From Ktedonobacteria bacterium (GTDB lineage: Bacteria; Chloroflexota; Ktedonobacteria; Ktedonobacterales; JACDGC01): DNA of 64,000 nucleotides. Made by a program: the position numbers and the translations under genes. The stretch spans positions 1 through 64,000 of the forward strand of contig DAIDGU010000070.1 of assembly GCA_027459785.1 (NCBI GenBank). Direction: 5' to 3'. This document shows positions 46,413 through 54,948 of the stretch, one piece after another; position 1 is the stretch's first letter; each line of letters begins with the position of its first letter. The notes beneath the pieces were generated by a model. It was not told where the DNA came from. It made no database searches and worked only from the letters and a program-made list of their open reading frames with translations.

Positions 46413-46458
46413 AAAAGGCGCATGCGCGGCAGACAAATCTATCCACCCCGCATGCGCC
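46413..46458 (-). terminator. Likely terminator of nrdJ
   Basis: On the minus strand GGCGCATGCG (46449-46458) pairs perfectly with CGCATGCGCC (46417-46426), loop 22 bases, followed by TTTT. It lies 22 bases after the nrdJ stop. Confidence 0.5.
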
Positions 46459-46479
46459 CATGTCAGCATCAGGCCGCCG

Positions 46480-49400
46480 CTAGCACTCGCTGTAGCCGCA
46501 GCTCATGCACTTCTTGCAGCCCTCCTCATAGACGAGGGTGTTGCAGCCGCATTGGGGGCAGAGGTTGCCGATGACGGCGAACTGCTGCATCTGCGGGAAG
46601 GTGGGCATGCCACCGCCGGTGTGGCCGTTGCTGGCGGTGTCGCCGGTGGTGCTGGCCGGCGTAGCATCCGCCGTGCCGGCCTCCTTGGCCGCCATTTCGT
46701 CGAGGTGCTGGGTGATCGCTTTCGCCACGGCGTCTGGCAAGGAGCGCACGCGGTCGATGCCGAAGCCGATGCTGGAACTGCCGCCGATGGCGCGCATCTG
46801 CTCGGCGACGGCGCGGGCGCGCTCGCTCTGGCTGAGCGGGCTTTCGGTGCGCAGTTGCAGCGAGATCAAGCGGCCCAGGGCGTCCGCCAGCGCGGCCACG
46901 TCGGACCCCGCCTTGCCGACGGCGATGAAGACTTCGAGCAAGCCATCCTCGTCGCTGTTCAGCGTGACATAGACGCTGCCTTCCGGCGCACGCACCCGCC
47001 GCGTGTAGCCCTGCACCATCTCCGGGCGATCCTTGACGCCGTTGGTGTAGCCGCGCTTGGGCGCGGCCACCGGCAAGGGCGGTGCCACGGGAACGGTAGC
47101 CGGCACGGCGACTGCCGGGGTGGCCAGCGGCACTGTCACGGCGGGCGGCGTTTCCGCCAGCAACGGATCGGCTACCAGCGGCGCGGAGTTCGCCGCCTGG
47201 GCCTCCGCCGCGCCCGGCTGCTCGTCCTTCTTGACGCCCATATTCAGCACTTGCTCCCCCTTGCTGCCGTCGCGGAAGATGGTGATGCCCAGGCACCCCA
47301 GTTCCCACGCCAGCATATAGGCATGCTCCACATCCTCGTGCGAAGCACTGTTCGGTAGGTTGATGGTCTTGGAAATACTGTTGTCCACGCCTTTCTGGAA
47401 GGCGGCTTGCATGCGGATGTGCCAGTCGGGCGCGACCTCGTGCGCCGTGACATACGCCGCCAGCGCGGGATGGGCCGCCGCCGGATGGCCGTGCAGCGCG
47501 CCATGCTCCTGCACCCACGCCAGCACGCCGACTTTGTCGGCGATGTCCGCAGCGTCCATCGCCCGCACGAAGAAGGGGTTGACGAAGTCCAGCACGCGAT
47601 AGGTGCCGTCGGGCTGCTTCACGCGATGCTGGAAGGCCAGCGCGAAGATCGGCTCGATGCCCGACGAGCAATCCGCGATGATGCTGATCGATCCGGTCGG
47701 CGCGACGGTGGTGCAGGTGGAGTTGCGGCGCGGCGCAGCCTGCTTGTAGATGCTGCGCTCCCAGTTGGCGAAGGCTCCCCGCTCGTCAGCCATGCGCACC
47801 GACTCGTCCGTGGCCCAGTCGCGCACGGCCACCATCACGCGCTCGCCCAGCGCGATGGCCTCGTCGCTGTCATAGCGGATGCCCAGTTGGAAGAGCATGT
47901 CGGCCCAGCCCATCACGCCCAGCCCAATGCGCCGGTTGTTGCGCACCTTCTCGCGGATCTCGTCCAGCGGATACGGGTTCACGTCGATCACATCATCCAG
48001 GAAGCGCGTGCAGTCCCGCGTGGTCGCCTCCAGCCCCGCCCAATCCACCTGCCCGTCCACCACGAACATGCCCAGATTGATGCTGCCAAGATTGCACGCA
48101 TCATAGGGACCAAGCCATTGTTCACCACATTGTTTTGTGACTACGCCATGTGATATAACACTGTGAGTTACAAACTCTGTGGTATCATACACGTCGGCTT
48201 CGCCCGCATCTTCGATAGCAGCAACCTTGGTGATGAACTTCTCAGCAAGTGAACCTTGTTTTTTCGCGGCGATCCAACCTAGGAGCTTTTGCTGCTTGCG
48301 CGGTTGCATGAACCCTGCAAGCGTAGCAAAGCGATCACGGTTCACTTTGTCGAGGAATAGCTCATATTGGGCCTTGGTTGTATATTCAGCAAGTTCCCGT
48401 TGTGCGTTGGGCATCAGCCTCACCTGCTCCTCGCGGCGCAGTTTGATGCTACTCACAATGCCAAAGTTTAAAAGGATTTGCTGAACATCCAAGGCGAGTC
48501 CCTTTGAGGATGTTGCCAGCCGCACACTGCAAGAGCCGTTCGTTTTGCCTATTTGCACACTGCCGTCGGCGCTGAACAACCCGCGCAGGAAGCCGATGAC
48601 GGCGGCGCGCGGCGCGGCGAAGATGCTTTCCGGCACGCGCTTTTCGTGCGCCTTAACGGCTTTGATGCCGAGTTGCCTGAAAAACGAGGCTGGTGTGCCA
48701 GATGTTTGGATCTGGTAATGCCCCTGGCGCTCGGTCACATTGCCCTTAATGCCAAACCAGTTTATGAGGCGCTGGCGCATCGTATCGGCGAGATCTTTAT
48801 CCTGGGCGTCGATAGCCATACCTAGGACATCTTGTTCGATCCCGGCTTCATAGCGCACCCAGCCATCGCCAATGATGTAGCCCACGACTTCGCCAAGTTC
48901 TTCGGACCATTCCGTCGGCATATGAATCGTGCCGTTCGCCGTGCGATAGCGCATACGCGCCTCGCTGCGTTCGCCGAGGGTGATCGACGGCAAGGCGCGG
49001 TCCTGCGACCACTGGCCCTCGCCACTTTGCAGCAGCAGTTCGTCGCCATATTCCAGGTGATCCATGCGCTTGTAGCCCTGAGTAGTCAGGAAGCGGTGGT
49101 TGGGCGTCGCGGTGATTTCGATGCCGTGGCTGGTGATGAGCCGGCGCACCGGCACACCGACATCCGTGCGGAAGACGGGCATGGCGTCGTGGAAGATCAC
49201 GCCGGTCGTCTCCACCAGCGGTTCGCCGTTCACCAGCGCGGCATCCACGAATTGCCCTGGCACGCGCGCATCTGTCGCCACCTGGATCTGCACCTGGCTG
49301 GCATAGAGATCGTCCATGCGGCGCAGGCCCAGGTTCGTCGCCAGGCGGGTCTCGCCGACCACACAGGGGTTGGTTGCTTCCAGTAGCTCGATCTCCGGGA

Positions 49401-52400
49401 TGGGGTTGGCGGTGGAGTGGTTAGCGCGATCCAGGAAGACCAGGCCGGGATCGCCGGTGGCCCAGGCGGCATGCACGATCTTGTCGAAGATCTCGCGCGC
49501 CCGCTTGCGCGCCACCACCTGCTGCGTGTGCGGATCGATCAGGTCGTATTCCTCGTCGCGCCCCAACGCCTGCATGAAGGGATCGGTGATGGCGACGGAG
49601 ATGTTGAAGTTGGTGATGCCGCCGCTCATCTTGCAGGTGATGAACTCCTCGATGTCGGGGTGGTCCACCCGCAGGATGCCCATGTTCGCGCCACGCCGGC
49701 TGTTGTGGCTGACGAAGCCGTTGGCGATGTAGGTATGCGTCTCAGCGACCGCGATATCCACCGTCACCGCCTCGTCATCCTCAATGGAGGCGATCTGGTC
49801 ATAGAACTGGTTGTTGGTCAAGAAGGCAGCCAATGGGCTATTGCGCACTTCCTCATGCTTATCCGCCAACTTTTGTAAGCGTGAGCGCGTTAACTGGCGC
49901 GGTGCGGCCACGCCCGGCAGGAAGTGCTGGATGTCACGATATAGTTCACGGTTGGCCCCGCGAGAACTGCGACCTGGGCCACTCCCCCGACCGGGACCAT
50001 CGTAGAGAGCCGCAACAAGCGGCCCTTGATGAGGAATCACATCATTAAATTCCCAGGCTTTCTCCAGCCCTTCGTCCAGCCGCGCATTTTTTGTGGGCGA
50101 CATGAAGGCGATCTGCTCAGCGAATTCACGCATGCCCTCGCGCGTGATAATGCGTAGCCGATAGATGGGATTTTTCCCTAAGGCGGTTTCGCGGTCGGTC
50201 GTTACGGTTATCGTACTTGGCATTCCCAAAGATAACAGCAATTGCTGCACATCTTCGACCAACCCGCGAGAGATACTATAGAGCGATACATATCCCTCAG
50301 CAGTGATGCTGCCATCTGCACTGAAAAGACCGCGTAGGAAACCACGCGCAAACTCCGCGCCCGCCTGAAAAGCTACCTCTGGCACACGCAGTTCTAGCGT
50401 CGAGGGTTTCGTCACGCCTATGTGCTTGAGCCAGGCAACAAGCTCAGTGGACGCGAAGAAATAGTTTATGCTGGCATCGTTCGGCTTCTTCTGTGGATTC
50501 GGCGTCACCCCGAAAAGATCCTGGGCGATTTGCAACAGCCGTGCGCCGACTTCTGGCTCGCTATCCGCTACCGTCAAAATCAGCCGCCCCGTATTATGTC
50601 CAGGATTGTAGTAATTGATGCTACCATCGCCGATGAAGTAGCCGATGAACTCACCCAGTTCGGCGGTCGGGCGTTCCGGCGTCGTGATCGCCGTCGCGTT
50701 GGAGTGCGGCACACGATCCGATGGCGGGAAACGATAATCCGTATCGTCGGGATAGGTGTGCTTTTGCAGCGCCACCCAATCGCCCACCTGGATCTCGCTC
50801 AGGTGCTTCCACACATAGCCGCCATCCGGCGCGATGACGCGGATGCGATGCTCCATGCTGCCGGTGAAGCTATAGCCATAGTTCGTGCGCAGCCGGCGAA
50901 CAGGCACTAGCCCGTTGTAATAGAACTCTTCGGCGCGATTGCCGCCTGTGTCATTCGCCACATGAACCGTATGCGGCAGCGGATGCCAGCTTTGCGGATC
51001 GGCTTCCGTGGGACCGAGCGTACCGATCTGCACCATGCCCTGTGCTGTGGCAACGCGCGTCTCTGGCACGACGCACCCACCCTGTTTCACGCTATCCGTC
51101 GCCTGATCAAAGATCTTCATGAAGCTGACGGGGCCGGAGGCCACCCCATGCGTAGAGGCGACGATGCTGCCGGCTGGGCGCAAGCGACTAAACGAAAAGC
51201 CGGTGTTGTGGATCGCCGTCAGGCCATGCTTGCCCGCGAGATAGGTGCTGTGGTCGGCAACCGTGAAATCATAAAATGGGGTGCTGCTTTCAGGCTTTTC
51301 AACCGTTGTCACCACCGTCGCGCCTTGCAGCAGGCGTTCTAGCATAGCCAGACGCGGCAGATATTCGGGAGCGACGAGCGGGCGCAATGCAGCGATCAGG
51401 CGTGGCAAAAACTCGACGCCGATGCCCTGGCCCTGTTTCCATTTTGCCAGCCAGAACGACTCCCCATTGATAACGGTAGCCTGGCGATGGATCGCTGTCA
51501 CCTTCGTTTCGATGCCAACGCTTTGCAAGATATCTTCGATGGCGACAAAAGGAATCGGCAGGCGTTCAGCGGTGGAGTGGCTGTGGTCATGCGCGGCGGC
51601 AGCCAGGCGTGTCGTTTTCAATTCGTCATGAAGGTACGGCCCGATGAGATCGCGCAAATCAGCGATGCGTGGCTCAGCGGCGAGCTTTACTTCATGGACC
51701 ATCGTGCGACCTTTGCCGGATGGTTCACGCGAACGCAGCGCGGGAGCCAACCCCAGCAGCGCACACAGTGTATGCACCTTCGCCAGCAGATGATAGGATT
51801 GCGAGGTGATCGTCACGCGGTCGCGTTCGGCCTCGACATGCCCATCGGAGTCTACCAAGCCAGCGAGGAACGCCCCGACAACGCTGAGCGGCGATTTCGC
51901 CACCATCTCTGGGAACGGCAGTTCGCCTTTGGGACCGGGATGCACTTCCAGCAGCGCGCGGAACTGTTCGATGAAACCCGCGTTTGTTGTATTCAGGCTA
52001 TACAGACCACGTGCATCTTGCTGGACGGTCAGTTCCACGCCGAAACGCCGTGCAAGGATATCGCGGGCATATTCCAGCGACGCTGTGCGCCCATCGAATA
52101 GCCGCCAGCGGAGCTTCTCGCGGCGCGGTTCGCTCATGGGAACTTTGGCCCACCCCATGCTGCCATCGCCTAGATAATAGCCCAGCAGCCAGGCGATCTC
52201 TTCATCCATGCGCATGCCCGCGACTTCGCGGTATTCGTGGTGTGGCCATTGATCGCGCACAGAGGCATTTGGCGTGGGGAGGATATCGCCAGCTTGGAGG
52301 GCATCGGCGCGTCGTTCAACAAAGTGTTGGCCGTCAAACACCATGAAGGGATGCCAGCAACTCGTCGTCACTTCCAAGCCATTCGCCGCCCGCACGCGCA

Positions 52401-53049
52401 CCTGATCCGCCAGCGGCACATCGTAGCGCCACAGGTGCGTCACAGGGGCCAATTCATATGCACCCGTCGCTGGATTCAGTGCCATCGTCTGGATGCCGAG
52501 ATCGGCTACTGCCATCACGGCATGGTCGCCATGCTGTTCCTCGGTCTTGCCCGTCGCGCGCACGCGATCATACAGCGTGCCGATGGCTTCAACGCCACAG
52601 AATGTCGTAAAGATATGCGCGTCGCCCGCGATGCAGCCGCCGCCGCTCTGATGCACAATCGCCGCGTGTTTCACGCTCTCGAAGATGCCAGGGAGCGAGT
52701 CTTCGACCGGGATCACAAAACACGCTGAGAGCTGAAGGTTATTGCCTTTGCCCGCGTTCATCAGCGTGGGGGAGTTCGGCATGAAGCGGCGGCTGAGCAT
52801 CAGGTCGGCATAGCGTGCGGCGGCCTGCTCGATCTCCGCTGGCGACTTGCCACTATTCTGCGCCTCCGCGCTGGCGATGGCCCGCGCCACGCGCCAGCAC
52901 ATCTCATCCGGCGTCTCGATGACGGTGCCGCGTTCGTCTTTTTTCAGGTAGCGTTCGCGCAACACGCGCACCGCCGTATCGGACCATGCCCCCTGGGGCG
53001 GCTCATCATGGGATGGCGCGGCGACGCCGCGCGTTTTTCGCTCGCTCAC
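46480..53049 (-). CDS. nrdJ: Class II (B12-dependent) ribonucleotide reductase, interrupted by three inteins
   Basis: Reduces ribonucleotides to deoxyribonucleotides with adenosylcobalamin as radical source. The 2189-residue precursor contains inteins of 477, 458 and 412 residues; the spliced enzyme would be 842 residues. Host landmarks: LSACFVIPVEDS with the first redox Cys (about 108-119), HQSGGG^TGFSFSRLRP, VKQGG^SRRGANMGILR, and NP^CGEQ, the loop bearing the radical cysteine (precursor Cys1641), where ^ marks each intein. The C-terminus has a TSCPD domain and a final zinc/redox segment with six cysteines (CPQCGC...CKKCMSCG). Translation starts at a GTG preceded by AAGGAAG. No nrdA/nrdB or nrdD is visible here. 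The promoter carries phased repeats that may be an operator. Confidence 0.95.
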   Translation of the reverse strand: MSERKTRGVAAPSHDEPPQGAWSDTAVRVLRERYLKKDERGTVIETPDEMCWRVARAIASAEAQNSGKSPAEIEQAAARYADLMLSRRFMPNSPTLMNAGKGNNLQLSACFVIPVEDSLPGIFESVKHAAIVHQSGGGCIAGDAHIFTTFCGVEAIGTLYDRVRATGKTEEQHGDHAVMAVADLGIQTMALNPATGAYELAPVTHLWRYDVPLADQVRVRAANGLEVTTSCWHPFMVFDGQHFVERRADALQAGDILPTPNASVRDQWPHHEYREVAGMRMDEEIAWLLGYYLGDGSMGWAKVPMSEPRREKLRWRLFDGRTASLEYARDILARRFGVELTVQQDARGLYSLNTTNAGFIEQFRALLEVHPGPKGELPFPEMVAKSPLSVVGAFLAGLVDSDGHVEAERDRVTITSQSYHLLAKVHTLCALLGLAPALRSREPSGKGRTMVHEVKLAAEPRIADLRDLIGPYLHDELKTTRLAAAAHDHSHSTAERLPIPFVAIEDILQSVGIETKVTAIHRQATVINGESFWLAKWKQGQGIGVEFLPRLIAALRPLVAPEYLPRLAMLERLLQGATVVTTVEKPESSTPFYDFTVADHSTYLAGKHGLTAIHNTGFSFSRLRPAGSIVASTHGVASGPVSFMKIFDQATDSVKQGGCVVPETRVATAQGMVQIGTLGPTEADPQSWHPLPHTVHVANDTGGNRAEEFYYNGLVPVRRLRTNYGYSFTGSMEHRIRVIAPDGGYVWKHLSEIQVGDWVALQKHTYPDDTDYRFPPSDRVPHSNATAITTPERPTAELGEFIGYFIGDGSINYYNPGHNTGRLILTVADSEPEVGARLLQIAQDLFGVTPNPQKKPNDASINYFFASTELVAWLKHIGVTKPSTLELRVPEVAFQAGAEFARGFLRGLFSADGSITAEGYVSLYSISRGLVEDVQQLLLSLGMPSTITVTTDRETALGKNPIYRLRIITREGMREFAEQIAFMSPTKNARLDEGLEKAWEFNDVIPHQGPLVAALYDGPGRGSGPGRSSRGANRELYRDIQHFLPGVAAPRQLTRSRLQKLADKHEEVRNSPLAAFLTNNQFYDQIASIEDDEAVTVDIAVAETHTYIANGFVSHNSRRGANMGILRVDHPDIEEFITCKMSGGITNFNISVAITDPFMQALGRDEEYDLIDPHTQQVVARKRAREIFDKIVHAAWATGDPGLVFLDRANHSTANPIPEIELLEATNPCVVGETRLATNLGLRRMDDLYASQVQIQVATDARVPGQFVDAALVNGEPLVETTGVIFHDAMPVFRTDVGVPVRRLITSHGIEITATPNHRFLTTQGYKRMDHLEYGDELLLQSGEGQWSQDRALPSITLGERSEARMRYRTANGTIHMPTEWSEELGEVVGYIIGDGWVRYEAGIEQDVLGMAIDAQDKDLADTMRQRLINWFGIKGNVTERQGHYQIQTSGTPASFFRQLGIKAVKAHEKRVPESIFAAPRAAVIGFLRGLFSADGSVQIGKTNGSCSVRLATSSKGLALDVQQILLNFGIVSSIKLRREEQVRLMPNAQRELAEYTTKAQYELFLDKVNRDRFATLAGFMQPRKQQKLLGWIAAKKQGSLAEKFITKVAAIEDAGEADVYDTTEFVTHSVISHGVVTKQCGEQWLGPYDACNLGSINLGMFVVDGQVDWAGLEATTRDCTRFLDDVIDVNPYPLDEIREKVRNNRRIGLGVMGWADMLFQLGIRYDSDEAIALGERVMVAVRDWATDESVRMADERGAFANWERSIYKQAAPRRNSTCTTVAPTGSISIIADCSSGIEPIFALAFQHRVKQPDGTYRVLDFVNPFFVRAMDAADIADKVGVLAWVQEHGALHGHPAAAHPALAAYVTAHEVAPDWHIRMQAAFQKGVDNSISKTINLPNSASHEDVEHAYMLAWELGCLGITIFRDGSKGEQVLNMGVKKDEQPGAAEAQAANSAPLVADPLLAETPPAVTVPLATPAVAVPATVPVAPPLPVAAPKRGYTNGVKDRPEMVQGYTRRVRAPEGSVYVTLNSDEDGLLEVFIAVGKAGSDVAALADALGRLISLQLRTESPLSQSERARAVAEQMRAIGGSSSIGFGIDRVRSLPDAVAKAITQHLDEMAAKEAGTADATPASTTGDTASNGHTGGGMPTFPQMQQFAVIGNLCPQCGCNTLVYEEGCKKCMSCGYSEC
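48130..49365 (-). mobile_element. NrdJ intein 3 (non-canonical C-terminus)
   Basis: 412 residues, precursor 1229-1640. It starts CVVGETRLAT, has block B ITATPNHRFLT, and endonuclease motifs VVGYIIGDGWV and FLRGLFSADGS. The C-terminal region is DVYDTTEFVTHSVISHGVV followed by T-K-Q and then extein Cys. The usual His-Asn end is thus replaced by Lys-Gln. The extein +1 Cys is the predicted radical cysteine of the enzyme (NPCGEQ). Confidence 0.85.
49702..51075 (-). mobile_element. NrdJ intein 2
   Basis: 458 residues, precursor 659-1116, inserted between KQGG and SRRGANMG. It begins CVVPETRVAT, has block B TGSMEHRIRV, LAGLIDADG motifs IGYFIGDGSI and FLRGLFSADGS, and ends THTYIANGFVSHN before extein Ser. 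All splice residues are canonical. A Gly/Arg-rich segment (about intein 360-376) interrupts the endonuclease-distal part. Confidence 0.92.
51205..52635 (-). mobile_element. NrdJ intein 1
   Basis: 477 residues, precursor 139-615, inserted between HQSGGG and TGFSFSRL. It begins CIAGDAHIFT, has block B TSCWHPFMV, LAGLIDADG motifs LLGYYLGDGSM and FLAGLVDSDGH, and ends FYDFTVADHSTYLAGKHG then LTAIHN before extein Thr. All splice residues are canonical. Confidence 0.92.
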
Positions 53050-53124
53050 GTTCGCTTCTTCCTTATCCTCTGCTGATCATGAGAAACACTGCTGTAGGGT
53101 GGCTGATGTTCATGAACCTGTCTT

Positions 53125-53153
53125 AGTATAGCACGTTATCTAGTATATTTCAA
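53125..53153 (-). promoter_or_regulatory. Promoter of nrdJ
   Basis: On the minus strand TTGAAA (53148-53153) and TATACT (53125-53130) are 17 bases apart, about 75 bases before the GTG start. One copy of the TATCTAGTA motif (53137-53145) lies in the spacer between the two boxes. Confidence 0.6.
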
Positions 53154-53219
53154 GGTCAGCGGTCCTGTATCTAGTAGTACATCACGCCTAGCCCGCCTGG
53201 GGGGAGCCGCTATATAGTA
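53137..53219. promoter_or_regulatory. Phased TAT(A/C)TAGTA repeats, candidate NrdR-like operator
   Basis: TATCTAGTA at 53137-53145 and 53168-53176 and TATATAGTA at 53211-53219 are spaced 31 and 43 bases apart, near three and four helical turns. The core AT(A/C)TAGT matches one half of the known NrdR box (consensus half ATaTwGt). NrdR sites usually come as pairs about 31 bases apart at the promoter of ribonucleotide reductase genes. The assignment is inferred; the other half-sites match poorly. Confidence 0.45.
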
Positions 53220-53245
53220 CTATGTCTCATGGAGACGAGGCGATG

Positions 53246-53276
53246 AAAAATCCCCAGCGCAGTGCTGTGCTGGGGA
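53246..53276 (-). terminator. Rho-independent terminator of the KGG gene
   Basis: On the minus strand TCCCCAGC pairs with GCTGGGGA across a 10-base loop and is followed by TTTTT. It lies about 20 bases after the KGG-protein stop. Confidence 0.8.
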
Positions 53277-53296
53277 GCATGCGGGGCGAGAAGCAG

Positions 53297-53647
53297 CTAT
53301 TGGGCCGCCACTTTCGGCTTGCGCGTCGTCGAGCCGCCCTTGCGTCCGATCTGCGAATAGAAGTCCGCGCCGTACTTCTTCTTGGTGGATTCGCCGCCGC
53401 GCTTGCCGATCTGCGCGTAGAATTCCGGGCCGCGCCGCTCTTTGACGGTTTGGCCGCCGCGCTTGCCGATCTGCGCGAAGAAATCGAGGCCGTATTTGTC
53501 GCGCACAGCTTGGCCACCGTGGCGGGAAGGCTCCGCCACGCCAGCGTTCTTGTCCGGCGCAACTTTCGCGGCGTCGGCGTTTTTGACTGGCGCAGTCGTC
53601 TTGCTGGTGACGGGTTTAGCGGTTGGTGACTTCTTTTGTGTAGCCAT
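53297..53647 (-). CDS. KGG-repeat stress protein, three-repeat form
   Basis: 116 residues. A Lys/Ala/Thr/Pro-rich, low-complexity leader (1-45) precedes three copies of the unit F(F/Y)xQIGK/RxGG (IGKRGGQTVKE, IGKRGGESTKK, IGRKGGSTTRK) spaced about 22 residues apart. That is the con-10/KGG stress family, here longer than the copy at 202-390. The protein is highly basic and hydrophilic and may coat nucleic acid or protect against drying; this is family-based. GAGGAG lies nine bases before the ATG at 53647. It has its own terminator. Confidence 0.85.
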   Translation of the reverse strand: MATQKKSPTAKPVTSKTTAPVKNADAAKVAPDKNAGVAEPSRHGGQAVRDKYGLDFFAQIGKRGGQTVKERRGPEFYAQIGKRGGESTKKKYGADFYSQIGRKGGSTTRKPKVAAQ

Positions 53648-53763
53648 ATGGAATGGCTCCTCTCTCAACAGTGTCGTGGACTGGCACAATCCCATACACT
53701 GGGAATCGGCACGGCGTCCACCGGTTGTTTCATCAAGTATACGGCATCTTCCTTACGAGCAAG

Positions 53764-53791
53764 TTTACATTTAGGCCAATTTTGGTATTTT
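53764..53791 (+). promoter_or_regulatory. Possible promoter of the GT2 gene
   Basis: TTTACA (53764-53769) and TATTTT (53786-53791) are 16 bases apart in an AT-rich stretch. A CCAATTTT / AAAATTGG inverted repeat (about 53777-53815) overlaps it and could be an operator. Confidence 0.3.
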
Positions 53792-53937
53792 GCCACAGAT
53801 TCGGCGAAAATTGGTCCGATCGGTGTCCTAAATCGGGGATCTCACGTGTCGCTCGCGCGGCGGGATGTGACGCAGGGGGCGCGTCTTGCGTTATGGAGAT
53901 AGGTACAATCGCGTCAATTACGTATAGGGAGCGCCGC

Positions 53938-54948
53938 ATGCCCCAGAAATCACTGCTCGACAAACCGAATGCCCTCGTCATGCCCCAACCTGACCTGCTC
54001 GCCGAACAAGACGCGCCGCCCGCGATCTCGCTGGTTATCCCCATCTACAACGAGAAAGAGAGCGTGCAGCCGCTCTATACGCAGATCTGCGCCAGCATGG
54101 CGCAGGTCGGCGAGACCTTCGAGATCATCTTCGTGGATGACGGCAGCACCGATGGCTCGTTCAACATGCTGAAGTCATTGCATGCGGCGGACCCGCGCCT
54201 GAGCGTGATTCGCTTCCGGCGCAATTTCGGCAAGTCGCCCGCGCTGCTCGCCGGCTTCAATCGCGCGCGCGGCGCGATCATCTTCACGCTGGATGCCGAC
54301 CTGCAAGACGACCCGGCGGAGATCCCCCAGTTCCTCGAACAGATCAACGCTGGCTATGATCTGGTCTCCGGCTGGAAGTATCCGCGCCTGGACCCACCCT
54401 CGAAGACACTGCCCTCCAAGGTCTTCAACACCATCGTTGGCCAGACCACCGGCGTGAAGCTGCACGACATGAACTGCGGTTTTAAGGCGTATCGCCGCGA
54501 GTTGATCGAAGAACTCAAGCTCTATGGCGAGCTGCATCGCTTCATCCCCGTGATGGCCGTCTGGCGCGGCTTCAGCATCACCGAGGTCAAGGTGAAGCAC
54601 CATCCCCGTCAGTTCGGCAAGTCGAAGTTCGGCGCGGCGCGCTTCCTGCGCGGCTTCCTGGATCTGCTGACGGTGATCTTCCTGACGACTTACATGCGCA
54701 CGCCCTTACGCCTGTTTGGCACGGTCGGCATCGTGTCGTTCCTGCTGGGCTTCGGCATCGACTTCTGGGTGGTCGTCAACCGCTTTTACACGAACGATCC
54801 GATCCATAACCATCCGATCCTGTTCCTGGGCCTGGTGCTGATGATCGTCGGCGTGCAGTTGTTCCTTTCGGGCTTGCAGAGCGAGATGATCCGCCACTTC
54901 AACTTCAACTCGCGTGACGAGTTCAGCGTGAAGCAGGTGTTGGATTGA
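53938..54948 (+). CDS. GT2 glycosyltransferase, polyprenyl-phosphate sugar transferase type
   Basis: 336 residues. The GT-A domain opens SLVIPIYNEKESVQPLY (about 26-42), has the acidic donor site FVDDGSTDGSFNML and the metal-binding TLDADLQDDPAEIPQF. The C-terminus carries two transmembrane helices (about 250-280 and 295-320). Proteins of this layout (DPMS/GtrB/ArnC type) transfer a sugar to undecaprenyl phosphate at the cytoplasmic face. The ATG at 53938 has GGGAG upstream and begins just before the domain. The stop overlaps the next start (TTGA), so the following flippase-like gene is coupled. Confidence 0.88.
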   Translation: MPQKSLLDKPNALVMPQPDLLAEQDAPPAISLVIPIYNEKESVQPLYTQICASMAQVGETFEIIFVDDGSTDGSFNMLKSLHAADPRLSVIRFRRNFGKSPALLAGFNRARGAIIFTLDADLQDDPAEIPQFLEQINAGYDLVSGWKYPRLDPPSKTLPSKVFNTIVGQTTGVKLHDMNCGFKAYRRELIEELKLYGELHRFIPVMAVWRGFSITEVKVKHHPRQFGKSKFGAARFLRGFLDLLTVIFLTTYMRTPLRLFGTVGIVSFLLGFGIDFWVVVNRFYTNDPIHNHPILFLGLVLMIVGVQLFLSGLQSEMIRHFNFNSRDEFSVKQVLD

